From the NCBI GenBank assembly GCA_963743825.1, contig CAVURC010000020.1, positions 62,001 to 126,000 of the forward strand: 64,000 nt of DNA, read 5' to 3'. The notes below the pieces were generated by a model. It was not told where the DNA came from, searched no databases, and was given only the letters and a program-made list of their open reading frames with translations. Shown here piece after piece: positions 63,665 through 64,000 of the stretch. Positions within the stretch are counted from its first letter, which is position 1, and each line of letters begins with the position of its first letter. A program made the position numbers and the translations under genes. This DNA is from Sva-07 sp963743825. Lineage in GTDB: Bacteria; Actinomycetota; Acidimicrobiia; Acidimicrobiales; Ilumatobacteraceae.

Positions 63665-64000
63665 GTGTCATCCGGCTCACCCGACCATCTCGTGCACGTC
63701 GCCTGCATCATGGACGGCAACGGTCGATGGGCCGGGCGACGGGGGCTGCCGCGCACCGAGGGGCACACCGAAGGCGAGGAGAACCTCGCACGGTTGGTGC
63801 GCATCGCCGTGCAGCGCAACATCGGCTGGCTGACCGTGTTCGGCTTCTCGACGGAGAATTGGCAGCGCCCGCGGCCCGAGGTTCGACACATCCTCGGCCT
63901 GCACGAGAAGCTGTTCGGACGTGTGGCCGAGCTGAACGAGCTGAACGTCCGGATCCAGTGGATCGGCCGACCGTTCGACTCTCCGATGGCTCGCACGCCA
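63665..64000 (+). CDS. uppS: polyprenyl diphosphate synthase (UppS), truncated by window end
   Basis: Builds the C50-C55 polyprenyl diphosphate carrier for cell-wall synthesis by cis-condensation of isopentenyl diphosphate. The visible 112 residues include HVACIMDGNGRWAGRRGLPR with the catalytic Asp at residue 17, EGHTEGEENLARLVRIA, LTVFGFSTENWQRPRPEV and the following NVRIQWIGRP. All N-terminal active-site residues are present, in contrast to the divergent homologue. The GTG start is supported by TAGCGT 8 bases upstream. The C-terminal half lies beyond the window. Confidence 0.93.
   Translation, partial: MSSGSPDHLVHVACIMDGNGRWAGRRGLPRTEGHTEGEENLARLVRIAVQRNIGWLTVFGFSTENWQRPRPEVRHILGLHEKLFGRVAELNELNVRIQWIGRPFDSPMARTP

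Noticed and set aside
1..64000. CRISPR arrays, insertion sequences, prophage or toxin-antitoxin genes
   Set aside because: No regularly spaced repeats, transposase, integrase, phage structural or toxin-antitoxin motifs were seen in any frame; the gene content is chromosomal housekeeping and envelope functions.

Overview
The window is a high-GC, gene-dense stretch of an actinobacterial chromosome. Support comes from GTG-rich starts, many 1-14 base gene overlaps, family types typical of Actinomycetota (DUF3151, GuaB1, DUF2510, recO next to a uppS homologue) and many apparently leaderless promoters. Class Acidimicrobiia (Ilumatobacter-like) is my best guess from general resemblance only. No rRNA, tRNA, insertion sequence, prophage or CRISPR array was seen, and no gene-free stretch exceeds 300 bases.

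Layout. 0-10 kb: housekeeping (cysteine-cluster protein, RNase D, rhodanese, MobA-like protein, DUF3151, MFS transporter, pyruvate kinase, M18 aminopeptidase). 9.4-14.5 kb: plsC-cmk-guaB1 on the minus strand, then hydrolase-sua5 on the plus strand. 14-17.4 kb: J-domain protein, xylulokinase, nitroreductase and enoyl-CoA hydratase, all minus. 17.5-23.6 kb: a branched-chain amino-acid-type ABC transporter, with the binding lipoprotein on plus and livHMGF on minus. 23.6-34.6 kb: heme A synthase, a lipocalin-like protein, SDR, methyltransferase, phosphatase and a heterodimeric ABC exporter. 34.6-42.5 kb: P1 peptidase-panC, a secreted CAP protein with three C-terminal modules, a ProA-like dehydrogenase, an MBL hydrolase and a LysM lipoprotein. 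42.5-48.6 kb: gltBD. 48.7-55.6 kb: DUF3237-P450, the gntR-lldD-ECH group, and aconitase divergent from gntR. 55.6-61 kb: tryptophan genes (trpC, trpF-trpB-trpA) split by a PPK2 gene on the other strand. 61-64 kb: glyQS, recO, a degenerate UppS homologue, and a divergent true uppS cut by the window end.

At least 22 genes between 3.2 and 52.5 kb carry apparent one-base frameshifts, including cmk, pyk and ctaA, while 52.5-64 kb is clean. I read this as sequence error rather than gene decay, so those genes are annotated as full-length loci with the break marked.

The most interesting item is the pair at the right end: a cis-prenyltransferase paralogue that lacks the catalytic Asp but keeps the C-terminal RxG motif, beside an intact-looking uppS. 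This resembles the heteromeric cis-prenyltransferases of eukaryotes and archaea. Other notable items are a LivH permease with a secreted Ig-like N-terminal domain, a perfect 33-bp palindrome after aconitase, and a recurrent TANNNT-N6-9-start leaderless promoter pattern.
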